From positions 1 to 61,191 of the forward strand of contig CAYZDE010000001.1 in the NCBI GenBank assembly GCA_964477205.1: a DNA stretch of 61,191 nucleotides. The letters run 5' to 3'. A model generated the notes under the pieces. That model was not told where the DNA came from. It worked only from the letters and a program-made list of their open reading frames with translations, and searched no databases. The DNA is from UBA93 sp964477205 (GTDB taxonomy: Archaea > Micrarchaeota > Micrarchaeia > Norongarragalinales > Norongarragalinaceae). Numbering within the stretch: position 1 is the stretch's first letter; each line of letters opens with the position of its first letter. The position numbers were made by a program, and so were the translations under genes. Shown here piece after piece: positions 49,235 to 58,011 of the stretch.

Positions 49235-50239
49235 ATGCAAGAGGCGTTATTGTACGAGCGCGACGGCAAAACGGTTAATTGTAAATTGTGCGCGCATTAT
49301 TGCCGCATTCCCGACGGAAAATTCGGCGCGTGCTCGTGCCGAGTTAATCAAGGCGGAGTTTTGGAAACGCTTACTTACGGCAAGAGTGCCGGGTTGTCGA
49401 TCGACCCGATCGAGAAGAAGCCGTTTTACCACTTCAAGCCGGGCTCGCACGCCTTGTCTTTCGGCACCCCCGGATGCAATCTTCGCTGCAAGGGCTGCCA
49501 GAATTGGTTCCTAAGCCAGTCGCCGCGGGAAGCAGGGGGCGCGTTCGACTTTCCGGAGACCGCGCCGGAAGCAATAGCCGAAGCGAGCGCGAAAGCGGAT
49601 GGAGTCGCTTACACTTACTCCGAGCCCACGATTTTCCTTGAGTACGCCCGCGACGTGATACTCGAAACCAAAAAGCTTTACCCTGAAAAGTACCACGCGT
49701 TCGTCTCTAACGGCTACTTCTCGCGCGAGGCGTGGGAGCTGATTGAAAAAGAAAGGTTATTGGACGCGATTCGAATAGACTTGAAGTCGTTCTCCGACGA
49801 TTTTTATCGTGAATATTGCGGCGTTCGCTTGCAGCCCGTCCTTGATTCCATTGAGCGCGTCCACGAGAGCAAAGTGCACTTGGAGTTGGTGACGCTCGTC
49901 ATTCCGGGAAAGAACGACTCTCCAGGGGAACTGCGCGAGTTAAGCGAGTGGGTTGCCTCGCTTAATGTTAACATTCCCTTGCATTTCCTGCGCTTCTTTC
50001 CGATGCACGAGGCGTCCGCCTTGCCCGTAACGCCATTGAAGAAGCTGAGGGAGGCGAAGGCGATTGCCGAGGACGCGGGCATGCAGTTCGTTTACTTGGG
50101 TAACGCGGGCGAGGAAGCGAACACTTTGTGCCCTGAGTGCGGTGCGGTCGCAATCAAGCGTTTCGGGCATTCGGTGACGAATAATCTGGCCGGCGGCGCG
50201 TGCCCAAAGTGCGGCGCGCAACTATACGGCGAATGGTGA
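49235..50239 (+). CDS. amrS: AmmeMemoRadiSam system radical SAM enzyme
   Basis: 334 residues. 'VNCKLCAHYCRIPDGKFGACSCR' opens with an N-terminal cysteine set, followed by 'SFGTPGCNLRCKGCQNWFLSQ' (CxxxCxxC, residues about 76-90). 'DGVAYTYSEPTIFLEYA', 'DLKSFSDDFYREYCGVRLQPVLDSIE' and 'LVIPGKNDSPGELRELSEWV' match the AmmeMemoRadiSam family. A C-terminal zinc ribbon 'CPECG...CPKCG' ends the protein. It belongs to the same three-part system as MEMO1 at 46952. AMMECR1 is not in the window. Confidence 0.93.
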   Translation: MQEALLYERDGKTVNCKLCAHYCRIPDGKFGACSCRVNQGGVLETLTYGKSAGLSIDPIEKKPFYHFKPGSHALSFGTPGCNLRCKGCQNWFLSQSPREAGGAFDFPETAPEAIAEASAKADGVAYTYSEPTIFLEYARDVILETKKLYPEKYHAFVSNGYFSREAWELIEKERLLDAIRIDLKSFSDDFYREYCGVRLQPVLDSIERVHESKVHLELVTLVIPGKNDSPGELRELSEWVASLNVNIPLHFLRFFPMHEASALPVTPLKKLREAKAIAEDAGMQFVYLGNAGEEANTLCPECGAVAIKRFGHSVTNNLAGGACPKCGAQLYGEW

Positions 50240-50273
50240 AAACTTAATTAAGCTACGCGGTGAAATTCAAAGC

Positions 50274-50897
50274 ATGCCTTTTAGAAAATTCTTAAGTTGG
50301 CTTTCCGGCTTGTTCGGCCGAAGGAAGGTCATGAGCCTCGGCATCTACGGCAACGTGAATACCGGAAAGAGCACGCTCGCCAACCGCATTTGCATTGATT
50401 GGACCGGAGAGCCGCTGAGTGAAGTGTCGGAAATTCCACACGAAACTAGGGAAGTGCAGAAGAAGGAGCGCGTGGTCATTCGCGTTAACGGCAAGAAGCT
50501 GATAATCAACTTGCTGGACATGCCGGGCATTACGACGAAGGTGGATTACCGCGAGTTCATCCCATTCGGAATCGGAAAGAAGAAGGCGCAAGCGCGCGCA
50601 AAGGAAGCGACGAAAGGCATTATCGAGGCAATCAAGTGGCTTGAGCACGTTGACGCCGCGCTAGTCGTGATGGACGCCTGCAAGGACCCTTACACTCAAG
50701 TGAACATAACCATACTCGGCAACTTGGAGGCGCGGAAGATTCCCGTTATCCTCGTAGCCAATAAGATCGATAAGAAGAAGGCGCGCCCTGACAAGATTCG
50801 CGAGGCGTTCCCGCAGCATGACATAGTAGAGATTTCCGCCTTGAAGGGCGACAACATCAACAAGTTGTACGAGGCCATAGCCAAGCACGCCCGGTGA
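50274..50897 (+). CDS. arvA: Small GTPase of the vesicle-forming ArvA/OapA type
   Basis: 207 residues. 'LGIYGNVNTGKSTLANRI' (P-loop, residues about 22-39), 'LLDMPGITT' (DxxG as DMPG), 'ILVANKIDKKKARPDKI' (NKxD) and 'VEISALKGDNINKL' (SAL) make a complete Era-like GTPase. The following DUF2073 and zinc-ribbon genes identify the trio known as OapABC and later as ArvABC, of which the GTPase drives extracellular vesicle formation in Haloferax. It starts at an ATG, 7 bases before arvB. Confidence 0.9.
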   Translation: MPFRKFLSWLSGLFGRRKVMSLGIYGNVNTGKSTLANRICIDWTGEPLSEVSEIPHETREVQKKERVVIRVNGKKLIINLLDMPGITTKVDYREFIPFGIGKKKAQARAKEATKGIIEAIKWLEHVDAALVVMDACKDPYTQVNITILGNLEARKIPVILVANKIDKKKARPDKIREAFPQHDIVEISALKGDNINKLYEAIAKHAR

Positions 50898-50904
50898 TTA
50901 GAAA

Positions 50905-51255
50905 TTGAAGGTACAAATTGAATTCTTATCCGCGAAGGCGTTCAACGAATTAGAGCCGGAGAAGCGCATTAATACCATAATCACCGCCGTGAAGAAGAAC
51001 AAGATAATCGTGCTCGAGGAAGGCTTAACGCGCGAGGAAGAGCGGGAGTTATTTTCGCGCGTAATGAAGGAAATCGGCAAGAGCAACCGATTCACCGGAA
51101 TCGAAATCGCAAGCCTCGGCCAAGAGCTCGACGCGTTCCGCTCCGGAATAATCAAGATGCTCGGCGGCAAAGCCAAGGGCCTCACCATCGTCGGGCCTGA
51201 AAAATTAGTCCGTGAAGTCAAGCGCGACCCGGATAAAATCGGGTTCTCGTTTTGA
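50905..51255 (+). CDS. arvB: DUF2073 protein (ArvB/OapB)
   Basis: 116 residues of the DUF2073 family: 'VQIEFLSAKAFNELEPEKRI', 'KNKIIVLEEGLTREEERELFSRVMKEI' and 'GIEIASLGQEL...MLGGKAKGLTIVGPEKLVREVKRDPDKI' run the length of the protein. It is encoded between the GTPase and the zinc-ribbon protein, the normal order of this operon. Starts with TTG/ATG-type codons near 50905 (TTG at 50905, 7 bases after the GTPase stop). Confidence 0.9.
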   Translation: MKVQIEFLSAKAFNELEPEKRINTIITAVKKNKIIVLEEGLTREEERELFSRVMKEIGKSNRFTGIEIASLGQELDAFRSGIIKMLGGKAKGLTIVGPEKLVREVKRDPDKIGFSF

Positions 51256-51267
51256 AGGTTTAAGATT

Positions 51268-51612
51268 ATGCCTCACAAGTGCGTTCGATGCAACCGCGTT
51301 TACGACAAAACCTCGCCCGAGTTATTGAAGGGCTGTAAGTGCGGCTCGCGCGTATTCGTTTTCCTCCGCGAAATGCCCGAGAGTGAAGAGGACGCGAAGC
51401 CGGATTTGGGCTGGCTCGAGGAAGAGCTCGCGGACTTGAGCAGGGACCACCCGATCGTAGTCGACGCGGATTCGGTTGAAAACTTGCGCATACTCGAGCC
51501 GGGCTCTTACGAGTTGGACATAGCGTCGCTCATGAAGAACGAGCCATTAGTCGTGAAGTCGGATAAGGGCGTTTACTACGTGAAACTGCCTAGCGTGAAG
51601 AAGCGGGCTTAA
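51268..51612 (+). CDS. arvC: Zinc-ribbon protein ArvC/OapC
   Basis: 114 residues. 'PHKCVRCNRVYDKTSPELLKGCKCG' is an N-terminal zinc ribbon. A charged middle 'SEEDAKPDLGWLEEELADLS' follows, then a strand-rich end 'IRILEPGSYELDIASLMKNEPLVV'-like segment that matches the OapC family. It completes the vesicle operon. It ends convergently with the flavodoxin gene, overlapping by 23 bases. Confidence 0.88.
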   Translation: MPHKCVRCNRVYDKTSPELLKGCKCGSRVFVFLREMPESEEDAKPDLGWLEEELADLSRDHPIVVDADSVENLRILEPGSYELDIASLMKNEPLVVKSDKGVYYVKLPSVKKRA

Positions 51613-52105
51613 TGTAGCCTTTTATGCCGTACTTCTTGGAATTCTTTTTTATCTTGAAGCCGAAGGCGTTATTCGTCATCCGCTCGCCGAAACCGCGCGC
51701 GCGAATCAAGTCCTGTTCGGTCAAACGGCGCCCAAACCCTATTATGTTCAGCAGGCTCGCGGCGTGAATGTTCAACGAGTTGAGCACGCGCGCCCCGCGT
51801 GATTCCAAGTCCTTTACGAGTTCTGCTAAAGCACTTTTGCTCGACGCGTAACAAGCGAACGCGGCGACGCGCTTGCCTTTCCAGTCGTTTTCTTCAACAA
51901 AGCGCCGCGCGTCCTCCGAGAAGCGGCCCTTGTAAATGCCCGAGCCGATGAACACCAGCCCGTAATCGCCCGCATGCAGTTCGCCTGCGGCTTCCGTGAA
52001 GACCACGCTCGCCCCGGTGCGCTCGGCTCCCTCTTTTATGGCTTCGGCAACGCGCTTCGTGCTGCCTTTCTTCGAGGAGTAAACTATGAGTACTTTTTGT
52101 TTCAT
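51590..52105 (-). CDS. Flavodoxin-fold protein (HemG-like)
   Basis: About 171 residues from the ATG at 52105. 'KVLIVYSSKKGSTKRVAEAI' (FMN phosphate loop), 'YGLVFIGSGIYKGRFSEDARRF' and 'KRVAAFACYASSKSALAELVKDLESRGARVL' follow the flavodoxin order. It resembles protoporphyrinogen-oxidase-like flavodoxins. No other haem genes are in the window, so the partner is unknown. It is convergent with arvC. Confidence 0.87.
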   Translation of the reverse strand: MKQKVLIVYSSKKGSTKRVAEAIKEGAERTGASVVFTEAAGELHAGDYGLVFIGSGIYKGRFSEDARRFVEENDWKGKRVAAFACYASSKSALAELVKDLESRGARVLNSLNIHAASLLNIIGFGRRLTEQDLIRARGFGERMTNNAFGFKIKKNSKKYGIKGYIKPASSR

Positions 52106-52176
52106 CACTTTGCATTCCTTATGTCTCAATCATTTAATATAAGCGTTTTTTAGGGCTCGCGCTGGGAAGCGCTTGA

Positions 52177-52212
52177 AAACAAAAGAAAAAGGTTTGGGGG
52201 TTTTAAGCCCCC
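52177..52212 (-). terminator. Hairpin terminator after the pilin gene
   Basis: On the minus strand, GGGGG-CTTAAAA-CCCCC (52196-52212) is followed by AAACC and a T-rich run (TTTTTCTTTTGTTTTC, about 52175-52190), directly after the pilin stop. It is probably an intrinsic terminator at the end of the pilus operon. Confidence 0.65.
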
Positions 52213-52226
52213 GCTTAAGTTTGTTT

Positions 52227-52625
52227 CTACGCGGTCCTGACGAATCCGGAGTCCAAGTGATACATCCCAGACAAAGTGTTTTTGTAAGGTATTACCAAGT
52301 TTACCTGGTTGCCTACGGTGGTTCCGGCGATCGTACAAGTAAAGGTAGTGTTTGTAGTGGATAACGTTCTGTTTATCCCTTCAGTGCAACTATCCACTTC
52401 TATAGCATGACCAACCTTGTTACCGAGAACCATGGTAACCGTGCTACCATCAACCGTGTAGTCGATTACGGTTACGCCGGTGAAACCGCCGCTACCCTTG
52501 CTTTCCGTCCATTGGGCAGGATTGAATACTCCGAAGTACCATAACACTGCGGCAATGATAACGATCGCGAGGATCGCCCAGCCGTACGTGACGAGGTATT
52601 CGAGTGCGCTTTGGCCTCTCTTCAT
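52227..52625 (-). CDS. Pilin with class III signal peptide
   Basis: 132 residues. 'MKRGQSALEYLVTYGWAILA' is the class III signal (KRGQSALEYL), cleaved after the glycine by an EppA/FlaK-type peptidase, and continues as the hydrophobic helix that packs the pilus core. The remainder is a small beta-rich domain with threonines and two or three cysteines (C81 and C98 region). It is the major or a minor pilin of the operon upstream. A gap of 71 bases separates it from the T2SSF gene, so it may have its own promoter. Confidence 0.92.
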   Translation of the reverse strand: MKRGQSALEYLVTYGWAILAIVIIAAVLWYFGVFNPAQWTESKGSGGFTGVTVIDYTVDGSTVTMVLGNKVGHAIEVDSCTEGINRTLSTTNTTFTCTIAGTTVGNQVNLVIPYKNTLSGMYHLDSGFVRTA

Positions 52626-52696
52626 TCTTTAAATCACCTTTGTGGGTTGGTTATTAATACCCGCTTTTTATTACTCGCAGGCGGCTTTTAAAGGTT

Positions 52697-53731
52697 TCAG
52701 ATTAGCATTCCGCCGAAAACCGTTCTGATTCCTTCATTCACTGCAATGAAAATTACTATCGCGATTATTGCGAGTATCGGGGCGTAGCGGATACCGTTCA
52801 ATGCCTTGCCCGTACGAATCGTCGATAGGATGAACGCGCCTAGGAAGTTCGTCACCGCCAGGGCGCCAACCGCGAACCACCAGAAATCCTGCGAGGTAAT
52901 GCCTTTTTCAGTGCTGGCCCCCATGCCCATTCCCGGGAGCGAGCTCATTCCTTGCTCCATGGCCATGCCCTGCATGTCTATGTCACCCATCGCGTCGCTT
53001 TGCTTTGCCAGGACTTGCTCGTTCATTTCCGAGTAGAATACGCTCACAGAGAATAGTATGGGTGCGGCGAATGTGGACGCGAAGATAATGAACATCGCGT
53101 ACATTAAAGTGCTGGTTGCGATTTGCTCGCGTAGTTGGTAGTTGCTGCGGATGTCTTCTGAGACTTCTTCGAGGAGTTGGCTCATCTCTCCGCCGAGGTG
53201 GATGCCTTCGACGATTAATCGCACGGCTCGCTCGAGTATGACCGAGCGAACGCGCGTTGTCATCGCGGTTAGCGTCTTTTCAATCGGCGTGCCCCCGAAG
53301 GTGTCCGCGCTAACCCGCTTTATTTCGTCACAGAGCGGCCCGAATTCCGGGCGGGCGGCGGACCAAATCGCGTTCTCCATGGTCATTCCGGCCTTCATGT
53401 TCGCCGAGATTATTTGCAGCATGTCCGGTAGGATCTCCTCGATTTTGTGGGCGCGCGAATCCGCGGTCATTACCAGGTATAAGTAAAAGCATACCAGGAA
53501 AATGCCGAGGACTATCGGCGCAGCAACGGCTTGAATTAATTCATTAGCCGTGAAGAACGGCGTGAAGAAGAAAGCGATTCCCGCCATGCTCATCGAGAAG
53601 AATATCGCGAAGCCGATGAACAAGCGCGGCTGGAGTTCTTCGAATCCGCCTTGCACCATTATTTTGCTCACGTGGCGGATGAAGCCGCGCGGGAAAACCG
53701 AGGATATTTTTTGGTAGATTCGCTCGAACAT
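52697..53731 (-). CDS. Type II/IV secretion membrane platform protein (TadC/FlaJ-like), second copy
   Basis: 344 residues. A T2SSF domain with 'MLQIISANMKAGMTMENAIWSAARPEFGPLCDEIKRVS' and 'LERAVRLIVEGIHLGGEMSQLLEEV' (residues about 104-195) sits between about five to six membrane helices. A methionine/glycine-rich loop ('MGDIDMQGMAMEQGMSSLPG') is unusual and lies near residues 249-275. It forms the inner membrane platform on which the ATPase works. It overlaps the first T2SSF gene by one base. Confidence 0.92.
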   Translation of the reverse strand: MFERIYQKISSVFPRGFIRHVSKIMVQGGFEELQPRLFIGFAIFFSMSMAGIAFFFTPFFTANELIQAVAAPIVLGIFLVCFYLYLVMTADSRAHKIEEILPDMLQIISANMKAGMTMENAIWSAARPEFGPLCDEIKRVSADTFGGTPIEKTLTAMTTRVRSVILERAVRLIVEGIHLGGEMSQLLEEVSEDIRSNYQLREQIATSTLMYAMFIIFASTFAAPILFSVSVFYSEMNEQVLAKQSDAMGDIDMQGMAMEQGMSSLPGMGMGASTEKGITSQDFWWFAVGALAVTNFLGAFILSTIRTGKALNGIRYAPILAIIAIVIFIAVNEGIRTVFGGMLI

Positions 53732-54600
53732 TATACTTTAGGCCTCCTCGTCGAAACGAAGTTCATGAAGAATAATTGGAATCCCGCTAGGAATGCGATG
53801 AGTATCGGCAGGATTATCGGCGGTATGCTTGCGCTCAAGAATGACATTAATACCATTAGCATGGTGATGCCGAGGCTGGGGAGGATGACCGCCGCCATCA
53901 TGTAAATCATGATCCAAGGGCTTAATTCTTGGCCGTACTTCTTGATTTTTTCCATTTGCGCGAGCGTCAAGTCGTGCACTAGGACTTCAAGCACGTGCGA
54001 TAAGTCCGAGCCGACTTTCAGCGCGTTCGAAATCTGCCATAATACCTTTCGGAATTGGAGTGACGGGTTTGCAGTCGTTGCCTCCGCAATCGCGTCCAAG
54101 TCGCGCGTTCCGCCGTTAATTTTAGTAACGATTTTCTTGAATTCCACGGAAACCTCGCCGTAATCATTGGAAACGCTGGCCATTGCATTGAACAGAGGCA
54201 CTCCTGACTTTAGTTCGATTAACAGCTGGCGCAGTGCGGGAGTGAGTTGCTGTTCGAGCTTGCGGGCGCGCTTGGTTGCGATGATTTTCGGGTAGTATAG
54301 TATGGTAAAGAAGGTGGCAATTGAAACGATTATGCTCGCTGCTATTGCCAAGGCCGTTAAGTTCATCCCGGCTGCCAGGCTGATGAGCAGTATGAGCAGG
54401 CTCGTGAGTATGAAATTAGTCGTTGCGGTTACGAAAGCGATTGCGCAATAGTCGCGGAGTTTTATCGTATACTCGGCTTGTATCAAGTCCTGGTGTGCCC
54501 CCGGGAAGAGTGAGGAGAGGAAGGATCCTACGTTCTTGAATTTTCGTGAAGCGGTTATTATCAGCTTCGGCGGTACGAAGCTGAGGGGTATCAATATCAT
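53731..54600 (-). CDS. Type II/IV secretion membrane platform protein (TadB-like), first copy
   Basis: 289 residues. 'LTPALRQLLIELKSGVPLFNAMASVSNDYGEVSVEFKKIVTKI' (residues about 124-165) is the T2SSF helical domain. Membrane helices lie near residues 54-75, 80-103 and two at the C-terminal end (residues about 231-285). With the next gene it makes a two-protein platform as in Tad systems. Its start overlaps the ATPase stop by 4 bases. Confidence 0.9.
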   Translation of the reverse strand: MILIPLSFVPPKLIITASRKFKNVGSFLSSLFPGAHQDLIQAEYTIKLRDYCAIAFVTATTNFILTSLLILLISLAAGMNLTALAIAASIIVSIATFFTILYYPKIIATKRARKLEQQLTPALRQLLIELKSGVPLFNAMASVSNDYGEVSVEFKKIVTKINGGTRDLDAIAEATTANPSLQFRKVLWQISNALKVGSDLSHVLEVLVHDLTLAQMEKIKKYGQELSPWIMIYMMAAVILPSLGITMLMVLMSFLSASIPPIILPILIAFLAGFQLFFMNFVSTRRPKV

Positions 54601-56105
54601 TTCGTGCTCTTCCCCGTTAACTGGGAAAGCGGCTTCTTCTTCTTCACCACGTCCAGCACTCGTTCGGGGTCCTTGTAATAATTAGCGATTATGCTCCCCA
54701 GCTTATTGACCTCGTGAACGTCGCCGGCCTTAATGTAATTGAGTATGTTTTCCTTATCCTTCAAATCCTGCGCGAGCTCTTTCTTGGTCATGCCCGCGTG
54801 TAGGACTATCTCTTCGCTGATGCGCTTGTACGCATTCACCCTCTTCAATTTGTCGGTTCGCGCGTCCCACTTGTAAATCGGGTTGAGCTTCACTCCGTCC
54901 TCTTTCCCGCGCGTCATTTCGGCTATTTCAAAGGTGCGCCTGAACCCTTCGCGCCTCTGCCTGTATTGGACGACGATTAAGTGTAGTGCCCCGAGCATGT
55001 TTTCGGGTAGTGCGATTGGGGGGCTGATTAGGCGGCTCTTCACGCGTTCGGCGTCATCCGCGTGCAGCGTAGCGTACACCGAGTGCCCGGTGTGCATTGC
55101 CTCGAATAGTACTTCCGCTTCGCGTTCACGGCGTATTTCCCCTAGGACTATTCGGTCCGGGCGCATACGAAGGGAGTTAATCATCAAGTCGAGCATGGTT
55201 ATCTCGCCTTTTCCCTCGGGGTTCGGCTGGCGCGTGGTTAACGGGGTCCAATGGATGAAGTCGGGCAGCACGAGTTCCCGCGTGTCCTCGATTGATATCA
55301 CGCGTTGGTTAGGCGGAGTGAACGCCAGTAATGAGTTGAGGAAGGAGGTCTTGCCCGACGCGGTTCCCCCTGAAACGAGAACGTTCATTTCGTATTGCAT
55401 GCACAGCCAGAATAGCGCCGCGGCTTCCGAGGTAATCGTGTTGTTCCCTATCATTTGAATGATAGTCCACGGGTCCTTTGAGAACTTTCGAATCGTCAAG
55501 CTGTTTCCCTTTGTGGAAATCGGGAATAGCGTTGCATTCACGCGGTTTCCCGACAGCAAGTGCGCGTCCATTAGCGGTTCTAGGTTGCTTATCTGCTTGC
55601 CGACTTTGCGCCCGATTATCGATGCGTAATTGTGAATCTGCTCTTCCGATGGAATGACTACGTTCGTCTTCAGCCAATTGTGCTTCTTGTGGTAAACCCA
55701 AATCGGCTCGTCCGCGGAGTTCACGACGACTTCCTCGAGGTTTTCATCCGCCAGTATCAATTCCATTTCTCCCAAGCCGAGCATTTCCTGGGTCAAGCGG
55801 CCGACGAGCACTTGCTCTTCCTCTTTACTCAGCCCGCTTAACTCGCTGTGAATGAGTTCGTACGCCTTGTCCACCAAGCGCTTGCGGATGTTCTCGGCTT
55901 CCCGCGGGTCGAGCATTTCAGAGACCTTGATTTGAATGTTCTCGACTATCTTTTCTTTCAAGTAGTTGAGCGCGATTCTAGTGGCTTCCTTGATTTTCGT
56001 GTGCCGTAATTCGTAAGTGTTAACGAATTCGTCATCGCGTTCGACGATGGCGACTTCCGCGGTAACGCCCTCGTTGTTTACCTTGTACTTTTCAATGACT
56101 TTCAC
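54597..56105 (-). CDS. Type II/IV secretion system ATPase (TadA/FlaI-like)
   Basis: 502 residues. 'EMNVLVSGGTASGKTSFLNSLL' (Walker A, residues about 240-260), 'RVISIEDTRELVLPDFIHW' (Asp box), 'MRPDRIVLGEIRREREAEVLFEAMHTGHSVYATLHADD' (Walker B and His box, starting near 310) are complete. The N-terminal about 230 residues are the regulatory domain. It powers pilus assembly from the cytoplasm. The start overlaps the coiled-coil gene by 4 bases. Confidence 0.95.
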   Translation of the reverse strand: MKVIEKYKVNNEGVTAEVAIVERDDEFVNTYELRHTKIKEATRIALNYLKEKIVENIQIKVSEMLDPREAENIRKRLVDKAYELIHSELSGLSKEEEQVLVGRLTQEMLGLGEMELILADENLEEVVVNSADEPIWVYHKKHNWLKTNVVIPSEEQIHNYASIIGRKVGKQISNLEPLMDAHLLSGNRVNATLFPISTKGNSLTIRKFSKDPWTIIQMIGNNTITSEAAALFWLCMQYEMNVLVSGGTASGKTSFLNSLLAFTPPNQRVISIEDTRELVLPDFIHWTPLTTRQPNPEGKGEITMLDLMINSLRMRPDRIVLGEIRREREAEVLFEAMHTGHSVYATLHADDAERVKSRLISPPIALPENMLGALHLIVVQYRQRREGFRRTFEIAEMTRGKEDGVKLNPIYKWDARTDKLKRVNAYKRISEEIVLHAGMTKKELAQDLKDKENILNYIKAGDVHEVNKLGSIIANYYKDPERVLDVVKKKKPLSQLTGKSTK

Positions 56106-57016
56106 TTGCGCTTACCCCGCTTTTTCCGCGTTTTTTTCACAAGCTTGCGCTTCGGCGCCTTTGCAATTGCCTTACGCTTTTTTTTCTTATTCTTGAAGAA
56201 GCCCTTTAACACTGACGCTTTTTTCTTCGCCTTTTTTCGTTTGAGTTGCTTTGGTTGCTGCCCTTTTTTCTTGAACAAGTTAAGCCTGCTTAAGAGCGAA
56301 CCCGCCTTCTTCTCTTCCTGCTTTTTCGGCTTTGCTTCCGGCTTCTTTTTCAATTGTTTGGCAGCCTCTTCCTTCTTCGTCAAAGGCTTCGCTTCCTTCT
56401 TCTTTCCGATGAATGGGATTGACGCTAGTAACCGCGCTATTATTCCGGGTTTCCTTTGGCCGACCACGCGGGCGTGCGCCAGTTTAGCCTCGAATTTTTT
56501 TAATTCGGCTTCAAATTGGTCGTGCTTGGATTGTAATTCCTTCAAGCCGTCCTTAAGCGACTTTAATTCTTTTTTGATTGACCCTATTTCCCTTTTAGCA
56601 AATGCCAGTTCGGCTTGCGTGTAATCCCGCTTCTTTTCCAAGGAGGATAATATGCCCCGCGCTTTGTCCAATCGCTTTGAGATGTCATTATGCATGAATT
56701 CGATCATGTGCTCGGAAGTCGCTACTTCCTTTTCCAGTGCCTGCGTTTGTAATAGTATTGCGTTCGCCTTCTCGCGCACTTTCTCCTTTAATTCTTCCTG
56801 CTTTTCCTTTTCTTGTTCGCGGTGCACGAGGTTGATTCCCCAAATAGTATATTGCACTTCAAGCAATTCGCTTTCTTCCAGCAATAGTGCCAGCCGCTCG
56901 ACTTGATTATGGCTTAATGCGAGTGCTTTCGATGCTTGCGTCAGGGAACAAGTCTTATTAGTGCGGACGAAATCCAAGAGCCTGTCTATAACCGTTTCCA
57001 AGTCTTCTTTTACCAT
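56102..57016 (-). CDS. Winged-helix/coiled-coil protein with lysine-rich tail in the pilus operon
   Basis: 304 residues. A winged helix ('LDFVRTNKTCSLTQASKALALSH', residues about 13-67) leads to a long coiled coil (residues about 70-195) with heptads of L/I and K/E. A third part of about 80 residues is extremely K/A/P-rich ('KKKEAKPLTKKEEAAKQLKK', 'RKAIAKAPKRKLVKKTRKK'). The protein has no signal peptide, so it is cytoplasmic. It may tether the pilus base to DNA or the cell pole, or regulate the operon; neither can be shown. It is overlapped by the ATPase gene. Confidence 0.75.
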   Translation of the reverse strand: MVKEDLETVIDRLLDFVRTNKTCSLTQASKALALSHNQVERLALLLEESELLEVQYTIWGINLVHREQEKEKQEELKEKVREKANAILLQTQALEKEVATSEHMIEFMHNDISKRLDKARGILSSLEKKRDYTQAELAFAKREIGSIKKELKSLKDGLKELQSKHDQFEAELKKFEAKLAHARVVGQRKPGIIARLLASIPFIGKKKEAKPLTKKEEAAKQLKKKPEAKPKKQEEKKAGSLLSRLNLFKKKGQQPKQLKRKKAKKKASVLKGFFKNKKKKRKAIAKAPKRKLVKKTRKKRGKRK

Positions 57017-57054
57017 TTATGCTCATTACCTATTATCGCGTTGCTCTTTAAAAA

Positions 57055-58011
57055 CTAATTATCAAGGGTTACCCCCAAGTACGCTGCTGCTTCATTACTC
57101 AAATAAGCCCACCAGTGCGCCGAGCCGTTAACGGCCCAAGCTTCCGGCGCGGTAGCGTTAAAGTAGTGGTTGTCGACCATTGACTTGTTCAATTCAACCG
57201 GCAATTCTTGTGCTATCAAGTAATCCAAATCCACTACGCTTTGCATTCCAACTACCTCGTCTCCTTGCGCGGCGTAATACTCCGAAGTGTAATCCCGCCC
57301 CTCTAATCGGTCCAGGAAGCTTGCTCCGTCCGGCGACGGCCAGTATATCCCTTGAGAGATTGCAGAGTCGAAAGCACTCAGCCCGCACACATTACTCGAA
57401 TTGAATTCTAGGGTTCGCTGGGCCACCCCGTAAGTGTTCAGCGGCAACAGCGGGTCCTCCATTCCGTTCAAGTCAACGGTTACGCTCGCCGAGTAAACCC
57501 GCGAGAAGTTCGCGTGGAATGAGTCGGCCCGCGTAAACACTGAGATGTTTCCCTCGAATAATAGCTCGCGGTGGTTCAATTGCGTCACATTATAGTATAC
57601 TAGCTCGGCTTCCACTTCGAAACCGTAAGCTTGCCCTTTTTCTTCAATGCGCTCGACCCAGGACAAGAGAGTGTTATTGCTTTCACTTCCCCCCATGATG
57701 CTTGACGGGACCCCTTGAAAAGTGCCGTTAACGGCGAGCTCGGAAATCGTTGCTCTTGCGTTGTCCAAGGGGGCTCCGGAACCTATTACGTGGTTTATCG
57801 CCCCGATTACCGCGCTGTGGCTACTCGCCTTTAATGCGCGCGGGAAATCAACGCTTATTGATTCAGCGTAATTCGAGAGTTCCCTGCCTACCACGCTCGA
57901 AACCAGGAACGCACTCTCCTCGCTCAATTGGTACGCGTGGAGGGTAGCGAATAGTATTACCGGGGTTAGCAGTGCCAAGGTCATTATCGAATACAACAAG
58001 CCGCGCTTCAA
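57055..58011 (-). CDS. Membrane-anchored pilin-like surface protein
   Basis: About 318 residues starting at TTG 58011, which overlaps the stop of the vWA gene (TTGA). 'KRGLLYSIMTLALLTPVILF' is a basic start followed by a hydrophobic helix, as in pilin-like secretion signals but without a clear cleavage box. The rest is an extracellular beta-rich domain with many Asn-Ser/Thr sites. The last part contains 'AWAVNGSAHWWAYLSN'. It has no close family that I recognise; the setting suggests a minor pilin or tip component paired with the vWA protein. Confidence 0.72.
   Translation of the reverse strand: MKRGLLYSIMTLALLTPVILFATLHAYQLSEESAFLVSSVVGRELSNYAESISVDFPRALKASSHSAVIGAINHVIGSGAPLDNARATISELAVNGTFQGVPSSIMGGSESNNTLLSWVERIEEKGQAYGFEVEAELVYYNVTQLNHRELLFEGNISVFTRADSFHANFSRVYSASVTVDLNGMEDPLLPLNTYGVAQRTLEFNSSNVCGLSAFDSAISQGIYWPSPDGASFLDRLEGRDYTSEYYAAQGDEVVGMQSVVDLDYLIAQELPVELNKSMVDNHYFNATAPEAWAVNGSAHWWAYLSNEAAAYLGVTLDN

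Noticed and set aside
54883..55458. A 191-codon open frame on the plus strand
   Set aside because: Antisense to the secretion ATPase with its complete Walker motifs.
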